Assembly (NCBI GenBank): GCA_963663395.1
Contig: OY760226.1
Span: forward strand, 4,464,001-4,528,000
Direction of reading: 5' to 3'
DNA length: 64,000 nt
From: Azophilus sp963663395
GTDB taxonomy: Bacteria; Pseudomonadota; Gammaproteobacteria; Pseudomonadales; Azotimanducaceae
Below the pieces are notes generated by a model that was not told where the DNA came from, ran no database searches, and was given only the letters and a program-made list of their open reading frames with translations. Of this stretch, positions 31,577-41,100 are shown one piece after another. The position numbers and the translations under genes are program-made. The first letter of the stretch is position 1. Each line of letters begins with the position of its first letter.

Positions 31577-32761
31577 TCAGGCTCCTCCAGGGTGCGCGGC
31601 GTTCTGCCGCGTGAGTTCGACCGGTACGCCGGTCGCGGCCGACTGCAGCATCGCGTGGCAGACTTCCAGGCTCGCCAGGCCCCAGTGCCCGGTCTGCAGC
31701 GGCTGCACGCCGTCGCGCAGCGCCGCAATCAGCGCATCGAGTACCGGCGTGCGTGGATCGGCGGTTGTCGGTGCCGGCTCGAACCGCTGCTCGTCGCCGT
31801 ACAGCCAGAGGCCGTCCGGCGTCAAGCGGATGTCGCCGCGTTCGCAGCAGACGACTACCGGGCCGAAGTGCTCGTTGTGCGGCGCCGGCGGCGGCACGCT
31901 GGCGGCGTCGAAGGTGCGCGCCTGCTTAAGGGCGTTCTCCTGTTCCGGTGTTTCCGCGGTTGCCAGCGCGCTGCGCGCCCGGCCGTAGTTCGCCGGGTTC
32001 TTGTCATGCCCGAGTTCGCCCACCCCGTCCATCCACAGGTCGCTGTCGAAACGGCCGTAACCGGAATAGGTGAGGGAGGCAAAGGCGCCACCCGCGAAGT
32101 TCAACAGTGCCGCATAGGCGCCTTCGGTTGGCCGCGCCGGGTCCCAGGAGCCGGTAAAGGCCGTGACGCTGGTGGCAGGCATGCCCGCCAGCACGCGCAC
32201 CACGTCAACCTGGTGTACGGCCTGGCCGAATACCACGCCGCCGCCTTGCCCGGTGCGCAATTCTTCCGGACGGCGTGGCCGGTACAGGTAATCGGTGTAG
32301 TTGAAGGCCTGAATCATGCGCACCCGGCCAAAAATGCCGCTTTCGATCCGGGTCCGAGCCTGGGCAACCGGCAGATCGAAACTGTGGCTGGGCCCCACCA
32401 TCAATGCGACGCCGGCGCGCTCGCAGGCCGCGATCATCGCGGTACCGTCATCCATCGAGACCGCCAACGGCTTCTCGACCAGCACGTGTTTGCCGGCCGC
32501 CGCCGCGGCCTTGGTCTGCGACGCATGCAGTTCGTGGGGTGTGGCGATGTAGACGGCTTCCAGGCCCGGGTGTGCCAGCAGACCGTCCAGGTCGGCATAG
32601 GTGTGGCCACCGAATCGCTGCTCGAACGCGAGGCGGGATTCCGTGCGCGGCGCACAGGCTGCCACGGGTGTCACCCGTTCGTCGGCGAGCAGGGCAGGCG
32701 CGGTGAGCGCGAACGCCCGGCCGAGCCCGACGACCCCGAGGCGCACCGGATCAGAGATCAA
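31577..32761 (-). CDS. Gfo/Idh/MocA-family dehydrogenase (phthalate dihydrodiol dehydrogenase-like)
   Basis: 394 residues. The N-terminal Rossmann fold shows VRLGVVGLGRAFALTAPALL, then AVYIATPHELHASQ and the diagnostic EKP motif in KHVLVEKPLAVS. The C-terminal GFO_IDH_MocA domain contains GGGVVFGQAVHQVDVVRVLA, with the conserved His-x3-Asp pair. In phthalate pathways a member of this family oxidises the cis-dihydrodiol formed by the Rieske oxygenase with NAD(P)+. Gene order reductase, this gene, decarboxylase, with overlaps of 11 bp and a one-base gap, indicates one transcript. Confidence 0.85.
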   Translation of the reverse strand: MISDPVRLGVVGLGRAFALTAPALLADERVTPVAACAPRTESRLAFEQRFGGHTYADLDGLLAHPGLEAVYIATPHELHASQTKAAAAAGKHVLVEKPLAVSMDDGTAMIAACERAGVALMVGPSHSFDLPVAQARTRIESGIFGRVRMIQAFNYTDYLYRPRRPEELRTGQGGGVVFGQAVHQVDVVRVLAGMPATSVTAFTGSWDPARPTEGAYAALLNFAGGAFASLTYSGYGRFDSDLWMDGVGELGHDKNPANYGRARSALATAETPEQENALKQARTFDAASVPPPAPHNEHFGPVVVCCERGDIRLTPDGLWLYGDEQRFEPAPTTADPRTPVLDALIAALRDGVQPLQTGHWGLASLEVCHAMLQSAATGVPVELTRQNAAHPGGA

Positions 32762-33701
32762 GGGTGAGTGCTCCGCTGTTTGCCCGCGATACGCACAACA
32801 TCACGTATCTGCCACGCTCCTCGTCCATCAGCACCCGGTCGCGGTGGTCGGCTTCGCCCGCGAGCAGGCGTGTTTTGCACGTGCCGCAGACACCGCTCTC
32901 GCAGGAACTCGGCGCCGCGATACCGGCGGCACGGAACGCTTCCAGGATCGACTGATCGCCCGCTACCGTGACCGTGCGGCCGGAGCGCTGCAGTACCACC
33001 TCGAACGGACGGTCATCGGGCCGCACGGGCTCGACCGGCCGGAAATCCTCGAACTGGATGCGGCCTTCCGGCCAATGCCCCGAGACGCCGCGGATCTCCT
33101 CCATCATCGGTTTGGGGCCACAGCAATAGACCCGGACATCCCTCGGTTCGGCGAAGTGGTCCCAGAAATCGTAAAAATCGTCTGCAACGCCGCCGTCATG
33201 ATGCAGGGTCAGCCGATCACCGAAGCGAGCACGCGATTCGTGAAGATAGGCGGTTTCGCAGGCACTTCTCGTACAGTAGATCAGGCGAAAGGGCAGCCCC
33301 TCGCTATCGAGCCAGTTCGCCATCGCGATGATGGGCGCAATGCCGATGCCGCCGGCAACAAGGAGATAGCCGGCAGCCCGCGTCAACGGAAAGCTGTTGG
33401 CCGGCACATCGACGCGCAGATGCCCGCCCACCCGGGTTTCCTCGACCAGCGAACGGGAGCCACCGCGCGAATCCTGCTCGCGTTTGCACGCAATGACATA
33501 GCGGGTTGGGGCGCGTCCGTCGTTGACCAGCGAATACTGGCGCATGGCGCCCGATGGGGTCTCGACGCCGATGTGTGCCCCCGGCTCGAACGGTACAAGC
33601 TCAGAGCCGTTTGCCTTCGCTAGCGACAATTCGCAGATGTCCGGCGTGAGCATGCGCTTGCCGGCGATCGTCAGGCGTGCAAGAACGGGCAATCCGGCCA
33701 T
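32751..33701 (-). CDS. Phthalate dioxygenase-type reductase (FMN, NAD, 2Fe-2S)
   Basis: 316 residues in the order of class IA oxygenase reductases: an FMN-binding beta barrel (MRQYSLVNDG), an NAD(P) domain (GYLLVAGGIGIAPIIAMANW and RVYCCGPKPMM) and a C-terminal plant-type ferredoxin (CESGVCGTCKTRLLAG, with a further Cys in VMLCVSRA). Four Cys ligands for the 2Fe-2S cluster are visible. It passes electrons from NADH to the Rieske oxygenase encoded divergently 100 bp away. The gene overlaps the following dehydrogenase by 11 bp. Confidence 0.92.
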   Translation of the reverse strand: MAGLPVLARLTIAGKRMLTPDICELSLAKANGSELVPFEPGAHIGVETPSGAMRQYSLVNDGRAPTRYVIACKREQDSRGGSRSLVEETRVGGHLRVDVPANSFPLTRAAGYLLVAGGIGIAPIIAMANWLDSEGLPFRLIYCTRSACETAYLHESRARFGDRLTLHHDGGVADDFYDFWDHFAEPRDVRVYCCGPKPMMEEIRGVSGHWPEGRIQFEDFRPVEPVRPDDRPFEVVLQRSGRTVTVAGDQSILEAFRAAGIAAPSSCESGVCGTCKTRLLAGEADHRDRVLMDEERGRYVMLCVSRANSGALTLDL

Positions 33702-33804
33702 ATCGCCCCACGTTCGCAGGATTGGCGTCCGGTTACAACTCGACGGGTTCGGCCCCGGGACTTATCATGCCTGGTCCATTCGATCCTCAGTTTCAGCCGT
33801 TGCC

Positions 33805-35082
33805 ATGTTGACCGCCGAGGAAAACCATCTGCTGACCCGGGTCGAGGGCGACGCCCCGATGGGCCGGCTGATGCGCCAGCACTGGACGCCGGTATGCCTT
33901 GTCGAGGAGGTCGACGAACCCGACGGCACGCCGCTGCTGGTCGAGGCGCTCGGGCAGCGCATGGTCGCCTTCCGCGACAGCAAGGGCCGGCTTGGCCTGC
34001 TGAACGAGAAATGCCCGCACCGCAAGGCGTCCCTGTTGCTCGGCCGCAACGAGGACTGCGGCCTGCGCTGCCTGTATCACGGCTGGAAATACGCGGTGGA
34101 CGGCCGCTGCGTGGCGATGCATACAGAGCCCGAAGACAGCGGCCTCATCGGCAAGGTCAGGGCACGCGCCTGGCCCGTGGTGGAGTGGGCGGGCCTGGTA
34201 TGGGCCTGGCTGGGCGAGCCGGGCGCGGCGCCGCCCTTTGACCCGCCGGCGTTCGCGCCACGCGACGACATCGCCACCGCCATCCTGAAAATCCGCGTTC
34301 CCTGCAACTGGGCGCAGATCCACGAAGGCCAGATCGACAGCGCGCACTCCTCCAGCCTGCACGCCACCGACATGGTGCCGGCACGGATCACCCGCGCCGA
34401 GGCCGGCGAAAAATCCTGGTACAGGCCCTCAACCGACAAGTCTCCACGCCTGCAGGTCGAGCGCACGAGCTACGGATTCCACTACGTCGCCATCCGCCGG
34501 CCGATCAGGGGCGCCGCCACACACGAGTATTTGCGCGTAACCGAGTTCATCGCACCCTACACATCCCTGATTCCGCCGAACAACCGGTTCCGGGTGGCCA
34601 GCGTCATCGTGCCCATCGATGACGTGAACAGTTGCTTCTATTTCATTGCCTGGGACGGGCCGGAAGTGCCGACCACCGGGGAATGGCGGGCTTACCACCG
34701 CACCCGGCGCGGCGTTGACCTGACCGACGACTGGGCGCCCAGGGGCACGCTGGAAAACAGGTTCCTGCAGGACCGCGAAGCGATGCGCAAAGACAGTTTC
34801 ACCGGCATCCGGGGCATCCCCAACCAGGATGTCTCGATGTGGGTGTCGCCGGGCCCGATCGTCGACCGAACGGACGACATCCTGGGCGCATCCGACCTGG
34901 CGGTAGTGGAGTTCCGCCGGCTCATGGTCGAGGCGGCGCGTGCCGTGGCGTGTGGCGAGCCGGCAATCGGTACTGCTGAACCGCGACTGCCCCAGGCCTC
35001 GATACGCTCCCTGGAAGGCATTTACTCCAAAGCCGAAGACTGGCGGACCCTCAGCGCCGCGGAAGACAACAGGCACCCGTGA
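33805..35082 (+). CDS. Rieske non-heme iron oxygenase, phthalate 4,5-dioxygenase-like large subunit
   Basis: 425 residues. The Rieske centre is CPHRKASL followed by CLYHGWKY (CxH-x17-CxxH). The mononuclear iron site lies in GQIDSAHSSSLH, giving the His pair and the bridging Asp. Length, N-terminus (LTAEENHLLTRVEGDAPMGR) and the overall single-subunit architecture match the phthalate 4,5-dioxygenase/homotrimeric group. It should hydroxylate an aromatic acid in the cytoplasm using electrons from the divergent reductase. The 103-bp intergenic region should hold promoters for both arms. The substrate is inferred from the neighbours. Confidence 0.9.
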   Translation: MLTAEENHLLTRVEGDAPMGRLMRQHWTPVCLVEEVDEPDGTPLLVEALGQRMVAFRDSKGRLGLLNEKCPHRKASLLLGRNEDCGLRCLYHGWKYAVDGRCVAMHTEPEDSGLIGKVRARAWPVVEWAGLVWAWLGEPGAAPPFDPPAFAPRDDIATAILKIRVPCNWAQIHEGQIDSAHSSSLHATDMVPARITRAEAGEKSWYRPSTDKSPRLQVERTSYGFHYVAIRRPIRGAATHEYLRVTEFIAPYTSLIPPNNRFRVASVIVPIDDVNSCFYFIAWDGPEVPTTGEWRAYHRTRRGVDLTDDWAPRGTLENRFLQDREAMRKDSFTGIRGIPNQDVSMWVSPGPIVDRTDDILGASDLAVVEFRRLMVEAARAVACGEPAIGTAEPRLPQASIRSLEGIYSKAEDWRTLSAAEDNRHP

Positions 35083-35178
35083 CGACCGCGTGCGAAGTCT
35101 CACGGACGGCCCACCACTTCAGGCTTCAGGCGCGAAGCCGCCTGGAAATTACCTGCCAGGCTCCCGGCGGCTCACGAC

Positions 35179-35691
35179 TTGTTTGAAAAGGGCACACGTG
35201 CGCGTGCGATCCTGGGGTCGTTCGCCTTTTTCTTGGTCGCCCCCGCCGTCGTTGCCGGCGTTGGCCCGTACGCACTGTTCGGATGGACAATGCAGCCACC
35301 GCTGCTCGGGGTACCGGGCGAACGGTTGCTGGGTCTCATCGCGGTCGGGGTGGGTCTGGCCTGCCTGCTGGACTGCTTCGCCCGCTTCGCGCTGGAGGGG
35401 CGTGGCACTCCCGCGCCCGTGGAGCAGACCGAAGTGCTGGTAGCATCCGGCTTCTATCGGTTCGTGCGAAACCCGATGTACGTCTGCGTATTGGGCATCA
35501 TTTCAGGGCAAGCCCTGCTTCTTGGCAAACCCCTGATGATTGCATACGCAGGCGGAGCACTGGTCGCATTCCACCTGTTCGTGCAGTTCTACGAGGAGCC
35601 GCAACTCCGCCGAAGATTCGGAGAGTCGTACGAAACCTATTGCCTGCACGTCCGACGATGGTGGCCACGCCTGACGCCGTGGCGCGGGTAA
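35179..35691 (+). CDS. Isoprenylcysteine methyltransferase-like membrane protein
   Basis: 170 residues from a TTG at 35179; the start is uncertain. Helices include AILGSFAFFLVAPAVVAGVG and LIAVGVGLACLLDCF. The C-terminal half has the ICMT/PEMT-type motif YRFVRNPMYVCVLGIISGQA, then FYEEPQLRRRFGESYETYC and RRWWPR, which bind S-adenosylmethionine in the family. Acceptor unknown. It follows the oxygenase by about 100 bp and may be cotranscribed. Confidence 0.75.
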   Translation: MFEKGTRARAILGSFAFFLVAPAVVAGVGPYALFGWTMQPPLLGVPGERLLGLIAVGVGLACLLDCFARFALEGRGTPAPVEQTEVLVASGFYRFVRNPMYVCVLGIISGQALLLGKPLMIAYAGGALVAFHLFVQFYEEPQLRRRFGESYETYCLHVRRWWPRLTPWRG

Positions 35692-35778
35692 GATTCGCCG
35701 GGAGCATGAATCGACGTTTAGCCTCGGATAGCACTGGCTGATGCGGGTTTGCGCCGCAGGCCCCGCCCGCAGCTCATT

Positions 35779-36558
35779 TCAGACCGTGACCGTGCCTTCC
35801 AGGTAGGGCGCTACATTGCCGGCGATCGACACCCGGTCACCCTTCAGCGAACACCAGAGGGCGCCCCCGCGGGCGGAAATCTGCCTGGCGAACATCTCCG
35901 TCTTGCCGAGCCGATCGGCCCAATACGGGATCAGCGTGCAGTGGGCGGAACCCGTCACCGGGTCTTCGTCGACGCCCCACCGGGGCGCGAAGAAACGCGA
36001 GACGAAATCGCAATCTTCGCCGGGCGCGGTGGCGATGAGACCGGGAAGGTCGAGTTCGGCCACCTTGGCAAAATCCGGCTGGACGGCGAGCACAGCCGCC
36101 TGGCTCCGCAGCACCGCCAGGGCATAGCGTGCCTTGAACACGGCTTCCGGCACCATGCCCAATGCGCCCGCAACGTCATCGATCCTGGCCGGTGCGGCAG
36201 GATGTGCCGGGAAGTCCAGCGCAAGCCGGGCGCCTTCGCGGGAAACCTTCAGCGGCCCGCTCCTCGTGTGAAACGTAACGGAATCGCTGGACCGGCCGAG
36301 CCGGTTGAACAGCACCCAGGCCGCGCCCAGGGTGGCGTGACCGCACAGGTCCACCTCGACCGCGGGGGTGAACCAGCGCAGGTCGAAGTCGCCATCGTCG
36401 CGCGGCACGAAAAAGGCGGTCTCCGATAGGTTGTTTTCCAGGGCAATGGCCTGCATCGTCAACGTCGGCAGCCACGCCCGCAACGGCATCACCGCCGCCG
36501 GGTTGCCTCCGAAGGGCCGGTCGGTGAATGCATCCACCTGGTAGAGATTCAGTTGCAT
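35779..36558 (-). CDS. PhzF-family isomerase/epimerase-like protein (second paralogue)
   Basis: 259 residues from ATG 36558: MQLNLYQVDAFTDRPFGGNP. Family motifs are complete: Glu in NNLSETAFF, VDLCGHATLGAAWVL and WGVDEDPVTGSAHCTLIPYW. It differs clearly from the PhzF gene at 18309 (which has DPVTGGTH), so the two are not a recent duplication. It ends an apparent leftward group with a dienelactone-hydrolase-like and a carboxylesterase gene (gaps of 38 and 80 bp). Reaction unknown. Confidence 0.88.
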   Translation of the reverse strand: MQLNLYQVDAFTDRPFGGNPAAVMPLRAWLPTLTMQAIALENNLSETAFFVPRDDGDFDLRWFTPAVEVDLCGHATLGAAWVLFNRLGRSSDSVTFHTRSGPLKVSREGARLALDFPAHPAAPARIDDVAGALGMVPEAVFKARYALAVLRSQAAVLAVQPDFAKVAELDLPGLIATAPGEDCDFVSRFFAPRWGVDEDPVTGSAHCTLIPYWADRLGKTEMFARQISARGGALWCSLKGDRVSIAGNVAPYLEGTVTV

Positions 36559-36596
36559 GGCGGAACTTCGGCCCTCTCGCCTACAGGCCTGGCTCC

Positions 36597-37331
36597 TCAG
36601 CCTTTCATGTTCCGCTCGAACAGGCTGTGCAGCCGGGCCCAGTGGCGTTCCGCGGCGGACTTGTCGAAAATGCCGGTGCGGGTCGGAAACGCGAACCCGT
36701 GCCCGGTTCCCGGATACCATTCGACACGCCCGTTCACGCCGGATTCGGCGATGGCCGCATCCACCTGCGCGATCATCTCGGGCGGCGCATAGTCGTCGTG
36801 CTCGGCGGCAGCGATGTAGATCTCGCCGTTCGTACGGGCAAAACCGAGGTGCGGTGAGTCGTCCGTGTCGACCGCCAGGCGTACACCGTAGATCGATGCG
36901 GCGCACTGGACCCGGTCGGGATACGCGGCCGCCACCGAGAGCGCGAACGGCCCGCTCATGCAGTAGCCGACACAGCCGATGCGGCCGGCATCGGCCTCCG
37001 GCGCGGCCTCCACGTGGGCGAGCAGCGCCTCGGTGTCCTTCACGATGATGCCGTTGGAAAGCTGGTTCATCAGCGAGAACATCTCGTCCCGATTCGAACC
37101 GGTGGCGAAGTCGAGTACAAAGTTCGGCTTCGACCGGTAATAGAGGTTGGGCAGCACGACGTAGTACCCGGCCGTGGCGATCCTGCGGGCCATGTCCCGC
37201 AGCTCCTCGCGGATGCCCGGCGCATCCATGTAGAAGATGACAACGGGAAAGGGGCCGCCTTCGTCCGGGCAGGTGGTGAAGGTGCTCATCGCGCCGTCGG
37301 GCGTGGCGAGGGGAATCTCGGCTTCGATCAC
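36597..37331 (-). CDS. Dienelactone hydrolase-family protein
   Basis: 244 residues with an alpha/beta-hydrolase fold. The nucleophile is a cysteine in GCVGYCMSGPFAL, with the acid in AEHDDYAPP and the base in GTGHGFAF. This is the Cys-Asp-His triad of dienelactone hydrolases. Unusually, the N-terminal part has FYMDAPGIREELRDMA, a known variant of the subfamily that resembles plain alpha/beta hydrolases. In aromatic degradation these enzymes open lactones from ring cleavage; others cleave esters. Context next to a carboxylesterase favours ester or lactone hydrolysis. Confidence 0.85.
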   Translation of the reverse strand: MIEAEIPLATPDGAMSTFTTCPDEGGPFPVVIFYMDAPGIREELRDMARRIATAGYYVVLPNLYYRSKPNFVLDFATGSNRDEMFSLMNQLSNGIIVKDTEALLAHVEAAPEADAGRIGCVGYCMSGPFALSVAAAYPDRVQCAASIYGVRLAVDTDDSPHLGFARTNGEIYIAAAEHDDYAPPEMIAQVDAAIAESGVNGRVEWYPGTGHGFAFPTRTGIFDKSAAERHWARLHSLFERNMKG

Positions 37332-37411
37332 GGGGGCTCCTGTCGCAGTTTCGGTAAGGGGCGGATTCTACGTCCTTGCGGGGTGCAATTCGCGTCCCGA
37401 TTGACGCGCGT

Positions 37412-38992
37412 CTACAGCCGCCCGACGCCGGGGTATCCCGCGGCCCGCCAGGCGTGACGTTCGTCGCCGGCAAAATCCAGGGCCACGGATTGCTCGGCGC
37501 CAAGCAGCATGGTCGCCCTGTCGACGCCGTACTCCGGCCAATCGCCGACGATACCCCCGGACGGATTGCCGGTACGGGCGAAATTCAGCCAGGCCGCCTG
37601 GCAGAAGGCTTCCAGCGCGTGCGCTTCGGGGCCTTCGCCGTGAAACTCCCGGGACCGAGTGGTATCGATCGTACCGAACACGAAGCCGATCTCCAGGCCG
37701 TGACAGGCGCCAAGGGAACCGCCGTCGAAGGGCGACTCCCATGTAAAGACATAGTTGTACGTCCGCCCCGGGTGCGGGGTCTGGGCTTCGGCGAGCAAGA
37801 CGGCGGGCATCCAGAATACGCGGTCGCCCTCCAGGGTGAGCATGAGGTCCGGCGGCGCCGCTTCCAGCCCCCGTTCGGCGCAGGCGTAGCGGTAACCCTG
37901 AACCAGCGTCTCGATGTCTCCGCGCCTGTCCCCCTCCATGAGGCGCGCCGCCTCCACCGACATGCCCTCCACCAGCCCCGCGAAATCCATCTCCGAGAGG
38001 CCGGGGAACACCTCCGCGAACGGCTTGTACTCCTCCAGGGTCGAGCCGATCAGCATGTCGATGCCCGCTACGGCGCCCGCGCGCACCGCTTCCAGGGGAT
38101 TGACCGGCAGCGTGGCGCCGTCCACACAGGGCTGGAACGGCGTCATGCCCAGTTGCGGGCTGGACGTCTCCGGACTCGAAAGCCGGGCTTCCAGGTCGAG
38201 AAGCCGCTGCGCGCGCAGGGCGCGAATCGCACCGGTGTCGTCCGGGTCGACGCCAAGCAGTTCCAGCACGCCGGCGCCCACCCGGTTGGCCAGTTCCACG
38301 GGATGCACCGTCTGGCAGGCGCCGCTTTGCAGGATGCCCCGCCGATAGAGGCCCTCCGCCGCCGGCATGCCGAACAGCGTGCCGACGCTCATGCCGCCCG
38401 CAGACTCCCCGAAAATCGTCACGTTGCCCGCATCGCCCCCGAAACGCTCGACGTTGTCACGCACCCATTCCAGCGCCGCAATCTGATCGAGCATGCCTTC
38501 GTTGCCGGTGGCGGGAATGGCGCCCCCCGTGACATCCACCAGCCGCAGGAAACCGAATCCTGCCAGCCGGTAATTGATGGTCACCAACACGGTGTTCCCG
38601 GTCCTGGCCAGGTGTGCCGGGTCGCTGATGTCCTGCCGGCCGGAACCCAGTATGAATCCGCCGCCGTGAATCCAGACCATCACCGGCCGCCGGGCGCCGT
38701 CGATGCCCGGCGTCCAGACATTGAGATACAGGCAGTCTTCGCTCTGCTCCCCATCCACGCGGACCAGATCGTTGGGCATCGGCACCACCACCGGGTTCTG
38801 CGGTGACGACAGGCCGAACTCCGTGGCCGGGCGAACCTCACGCCAGCCCGCCACCGGCTGCGGAGGCAGCCAGCGCAACTCGCCAACGGGCGGCGCCGCA
38901 AAGGGAATGCCGCGGAAAATGTGCAGGTCGTCCTCGCAAGCGCCACGCACGGGCCCGGAAGTGGTTTCGACGATTTGGCCGGTTCTGTCCAT
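37412..38992 (-). CDS. Type B carboxylesterase
   Basis: 526 residues. Family landmarks in order: FRGIPFAAPPVGELRW, EDCLYLNVWTP, VMVWIHGGGFILGSG (oxyanion hole), the nucleophile in TIFGESAGGMSVGTL, an acidic residue near STLEEYKPF and the catalytic His in GACHGLEIGFVFG. No signal peptide is visible. Enzymes of this family hydrolyse carboxylic esters such as phthalate esters or p-nitrobenzyl esters. Beside a phthalate-type dioxygenase cluster it may release the aromatic acid from its esters, which is inference. Confidence 0.9.
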   Translation of the reverse strand: MDRTGQIVETTSGPVRGACEDDLHIFRGIPFAAPPVGELRWLPPQPVAGWREVRPATEFGLSSPQNPVVVPMPNDLVRVDGEQSEDCLYLNVWTPGIDGARRPVMVWIHGGGFILGSGRQDISDPAHLARTGNTVLVTINYRLAGFGFLRLVDVTGGAIPATGNEGMLDQIAALEWVRDNVERFGGDAGNVTIFGESAGGMSVGTLFGMPAAEGLYRRGILQSGACQTVHPVELANRVGAGVLELLGVDPDDTGAIRALRAQRLLDLEARLSSPETSSPQLGMTPFQPCVDGATLPVNPLEAVRAGAVAGIDMLIGSTLEEYKPFAEVFPGLSEMDFAGLVEGMSVEAARLMEGDRRGDIETLVQGYRYACAERGLEAAPPDLMLTLEGDRVFWMPAVLLAEAQTPHPGRTYNYVFTWESPFDGGSLGACHGLEIGFVFGTIDTTRSREFHGEGPEAHALEAFCQAAWLNFARTGNPSGGIVGDWPEYGVDRATMLLGAEQSVALDFAGDERHAWRAAGYPGVGRL

Positions 38993-39203
38993 GCGCGATC
39001 TCCCTGCCCGATGACCGCAACGCTAACGAACAAGGCGTCTGCCCGTCCAGCGCCGGCGGTTACATCGCCCCGTCACCGCACGCAACGCGGCCGGCCGGCA
39101 GAACCAACCCCCCCGGCAGGTTGCTCGCACGTCGGCGGCACACCTCCTCAATCATCTTTCGTGACGTTTGCGGACGCTCGCCTGTCCTGCCACCATCGGG
39201 AAA

Positions 39204-40268
39204 ATGTCCAGCAAGCAACGCCTCGACCCCGCTGTGTTCGACCTGCCGGTGGAGCGGATTCGCACCGGATTCCTGACCGACAAGTACTTCGTACGTACCC
39301 GGGATGTCCTCCTGGACGGAACGCATCGGCCCTCGGTGCTGATGCAGGTCTTCTGCAAGCGCGCCGGCCTGCTTGCGGGCATCGACGAAGCCATTGCCGT
39401 GCTGAAGCTCTGCAGCGACGACTGGCCGGCGCTTCGCGTTTGCGCACTGCACGATGGGGACACCGTCAAACCTCACGAGACGGTGATGACCATCGAAGGC
39501 CCCTACGATGGTTTCGCGAACCTGGAAACGCTCTATCTCGGCATCCTTGCCCGCCGCACGCGCATCGCCACCAACACCAGCAGAACCGTAGCAGCTGCAC
39601 GGCCCAGGGACGTGCTGTATTTCCCCGCCCGGCACGACCATTGGTCCGTCCAGGCAGGCGACGGCCATGCAGCGCACCTGGCCGGTGTCGCCGCCGTTTC
39701 CACGGACGCCCAGGCATCCTGGTGGGGCGGCCTTGGGGTGGGCACGTTGCCCCACGCCGCCATTGCCGTTCATGGCGGAGATACGGTACTGGCAGCCCGG
39801 AAGTTCGCCGAGCGATTGCCAGAGACCGTACCCCTTGTTGTGCTGGTCGATTTCGAAAACGATTGCGTGGGCACGTCGCTGGCGGTGGCTCGCGCCTTGG
39901 GCAAGCGGCTGTACGGCGTACGCCTCGACACCTCCGGCAACCTCGTGGACAGGAGTGTCGTCGGGATCACGGGAGAATTCGATCCGCACGGTGTCAATCC
40001 GCAGTTGGTCAACAACGTGCGCAACGCGCTCGACGAGGCGGGTTTCGAGGCGGTTCGCATCGTCGTGTCCGGAGGATTCGACCACGAGAAGATACGGCGA
40101 TTCGAGGCGCTGAACCTGCCCGTGGACGCCTACGGCGTCGGGTCGTCCCTCCTGAAGAACGACGGCGGTTTCGATTTCACCGCGGACATTGTGCTGCTCG
40201 AAGGCGAACCCGCCGCCAAGGTGGGGCGGCAGTACCGACCAAACCCGCGCCTGGAGGAGGTGACATGA
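39204..40268 (+). CDS. Nicotinate phosphoribosyltransferase-family protein
   Basis: 354 residues from ATG 39204. Features of the NAPRTase family include RIRTGFLTDKYFVRTRDVLL, the Tyr-rich ligand loop around NLETLYLGILARRTRIATNT, RHDHWSVQAGDGHAAHLAG, LVDFENDCVGTSLAVA and the phosphate-binding IVVSGGFDHEKI. It would make nicotinate mononucleotide from nicotinate and PRPP for NAD salvage. Its stop overlaps the ATG of a nicotinamidase-like hydrolase (ATGA), which strengthens the assignment. It is divergent from the carboxylesterase. Confidence 0.85.
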   Translation: MSSKQRLDPAVFDLPVERIRTGFLTDKYFVRTRDVLLDGTHRPSVLMQVFCKRAGLLAGIDEAIAVLKLCSDDWPALRVCALHDGDTVKPHETVMTIEGPYDGFANLETLYLGILARRTRIATNTSRTVAAARPRDVLYFPARHDHWSVQAGDGHAAHLAGVAAVSTDAQASWWGGLGVGTLPHAAIAVHGGDTVLAARKFAERLPETVPLVVLVDFENDCVGTSLAVARALGKRLYGVRLDTSGNLVDRSVVGITGEFDPHGVNPQLVNNVRNALDEAGFEAVRIVVSGGFDHEKIRRFEALNLPVDAYGVGSSLLKNDGGFDFTADIVLLEGEPAAKVGRQYRPNPRLEEVT

Positions 40269-40894
40269 GCGTACGGGTATTCTGGGACGTGGACACCCAG
40301 GTCGATTTCATGCTGCCCCACGGCGAGCTGTACGTGAAGGGCGCGGAAACGCTGGCCCCCAACCTCGCCCGGCTGACGAACTACGCGCACGACAATGGGA
40401 TCCGCATCCTCGCCAGTTCCGACAACCACGACCCCGCCGACGAGGAAATCTCGGAGAACGCCGACTTCAAGACCACCTTTCCGCCCCATTGCCTGCGCAA
40501 TACGCCGGGCCAGGCGCGGATTCCCGAAACCAGGCTCAAGGACCCACTCATCGTCGAACCGGAAGACGCAGAAGCCGACGTTTTGTCGAGCCTGAATCGA
40601 CACGACGGCGACGTCCTGTTCCACAAGCGCTTCTTCGATGTATTCACCAATCCCAACGTGGTGCCGGTGCTGAACGCCCTGGGTGTCACCGATGTGACTC
40701 TCTACGGCGTCGCCCTCGACGTCTGCAACCGCTACGCGGTGGAGGGCCTGCTCAAGTATCGTCCCAAAACCTCCATTACGGTCGTCACCGATGCGGTAAG
40801 AGCGCTCGATGAGGACTCACGCTGCACGCTGCTTGATGATTGGCATCAACGGGGCGTGACGCTAAAGGAGGCCAGCGAACTGCTGCACCGCTAG
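40265..40894 (+). CDS. Cysteine hydrolase, probable nicotinamidase
   Basis: 209 residues of the isochorismatase-like superfamily. The catalytic Asp is in VDTQVDFMLPHG, the Lys in LFHKRFFDVF and the Cys in GVALDVCNRYAVEG. A metal-site-like DNHDPAD lies near residue 56. Nicotinamidases use this Asp-Lys-Cys triad and a nearby metal site. Coupled directly behind the nicotinate phosphoribosyltransferase gene, it completes a two-step nicotinamide-to-NaMN salvage module. Confidence 0.85.
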   Translation: MSVRVFWDVDTQVDFMLPHGELYVKGAETLAPNLARLTNYAHDNGIRILASSDNHDPADEEISENADFKTTFPPHCLRNTPGQARIPETRLKDPLIVEPEDAEADVLSSLNRHDGDVLFHKRFFDVFTNPNVVPVLNALGVTDVTLYGVALDVCNRYAVEGLLKYRPKTSITVVTDAVRALDEDSRCTLLDDWHQRGVTLKEASELLHR

Positions 40895-41100
40895 CGACTG
40901 TCCAAAACGTGCGCCGGCAGCCCGTCCTGCGAGGCGCTCGGCAAGTCGCCGGTTTACAACTGCGCGCGCCACGCTACCATGCTTCCCGGCGCGGACTGTA
41001 CGGTCGTGGACGCGCCGCTCGACGATGAGCGCCGGGCTCGGGAAGGAATTCCGGACAGCGCCATCGGTTACCGACGCAACTCGATGTGGGAGGAGTCCGG

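Noticed and set aside
35779..37503. A single minus-strand frame joining the PhzF gene to the dienelactone-hydrolase region
   Set aside because: PhzF homology begins at MQLNLYQVDAF (36558); upstream codons are an out-of-frame reading of the hydrolase gene.
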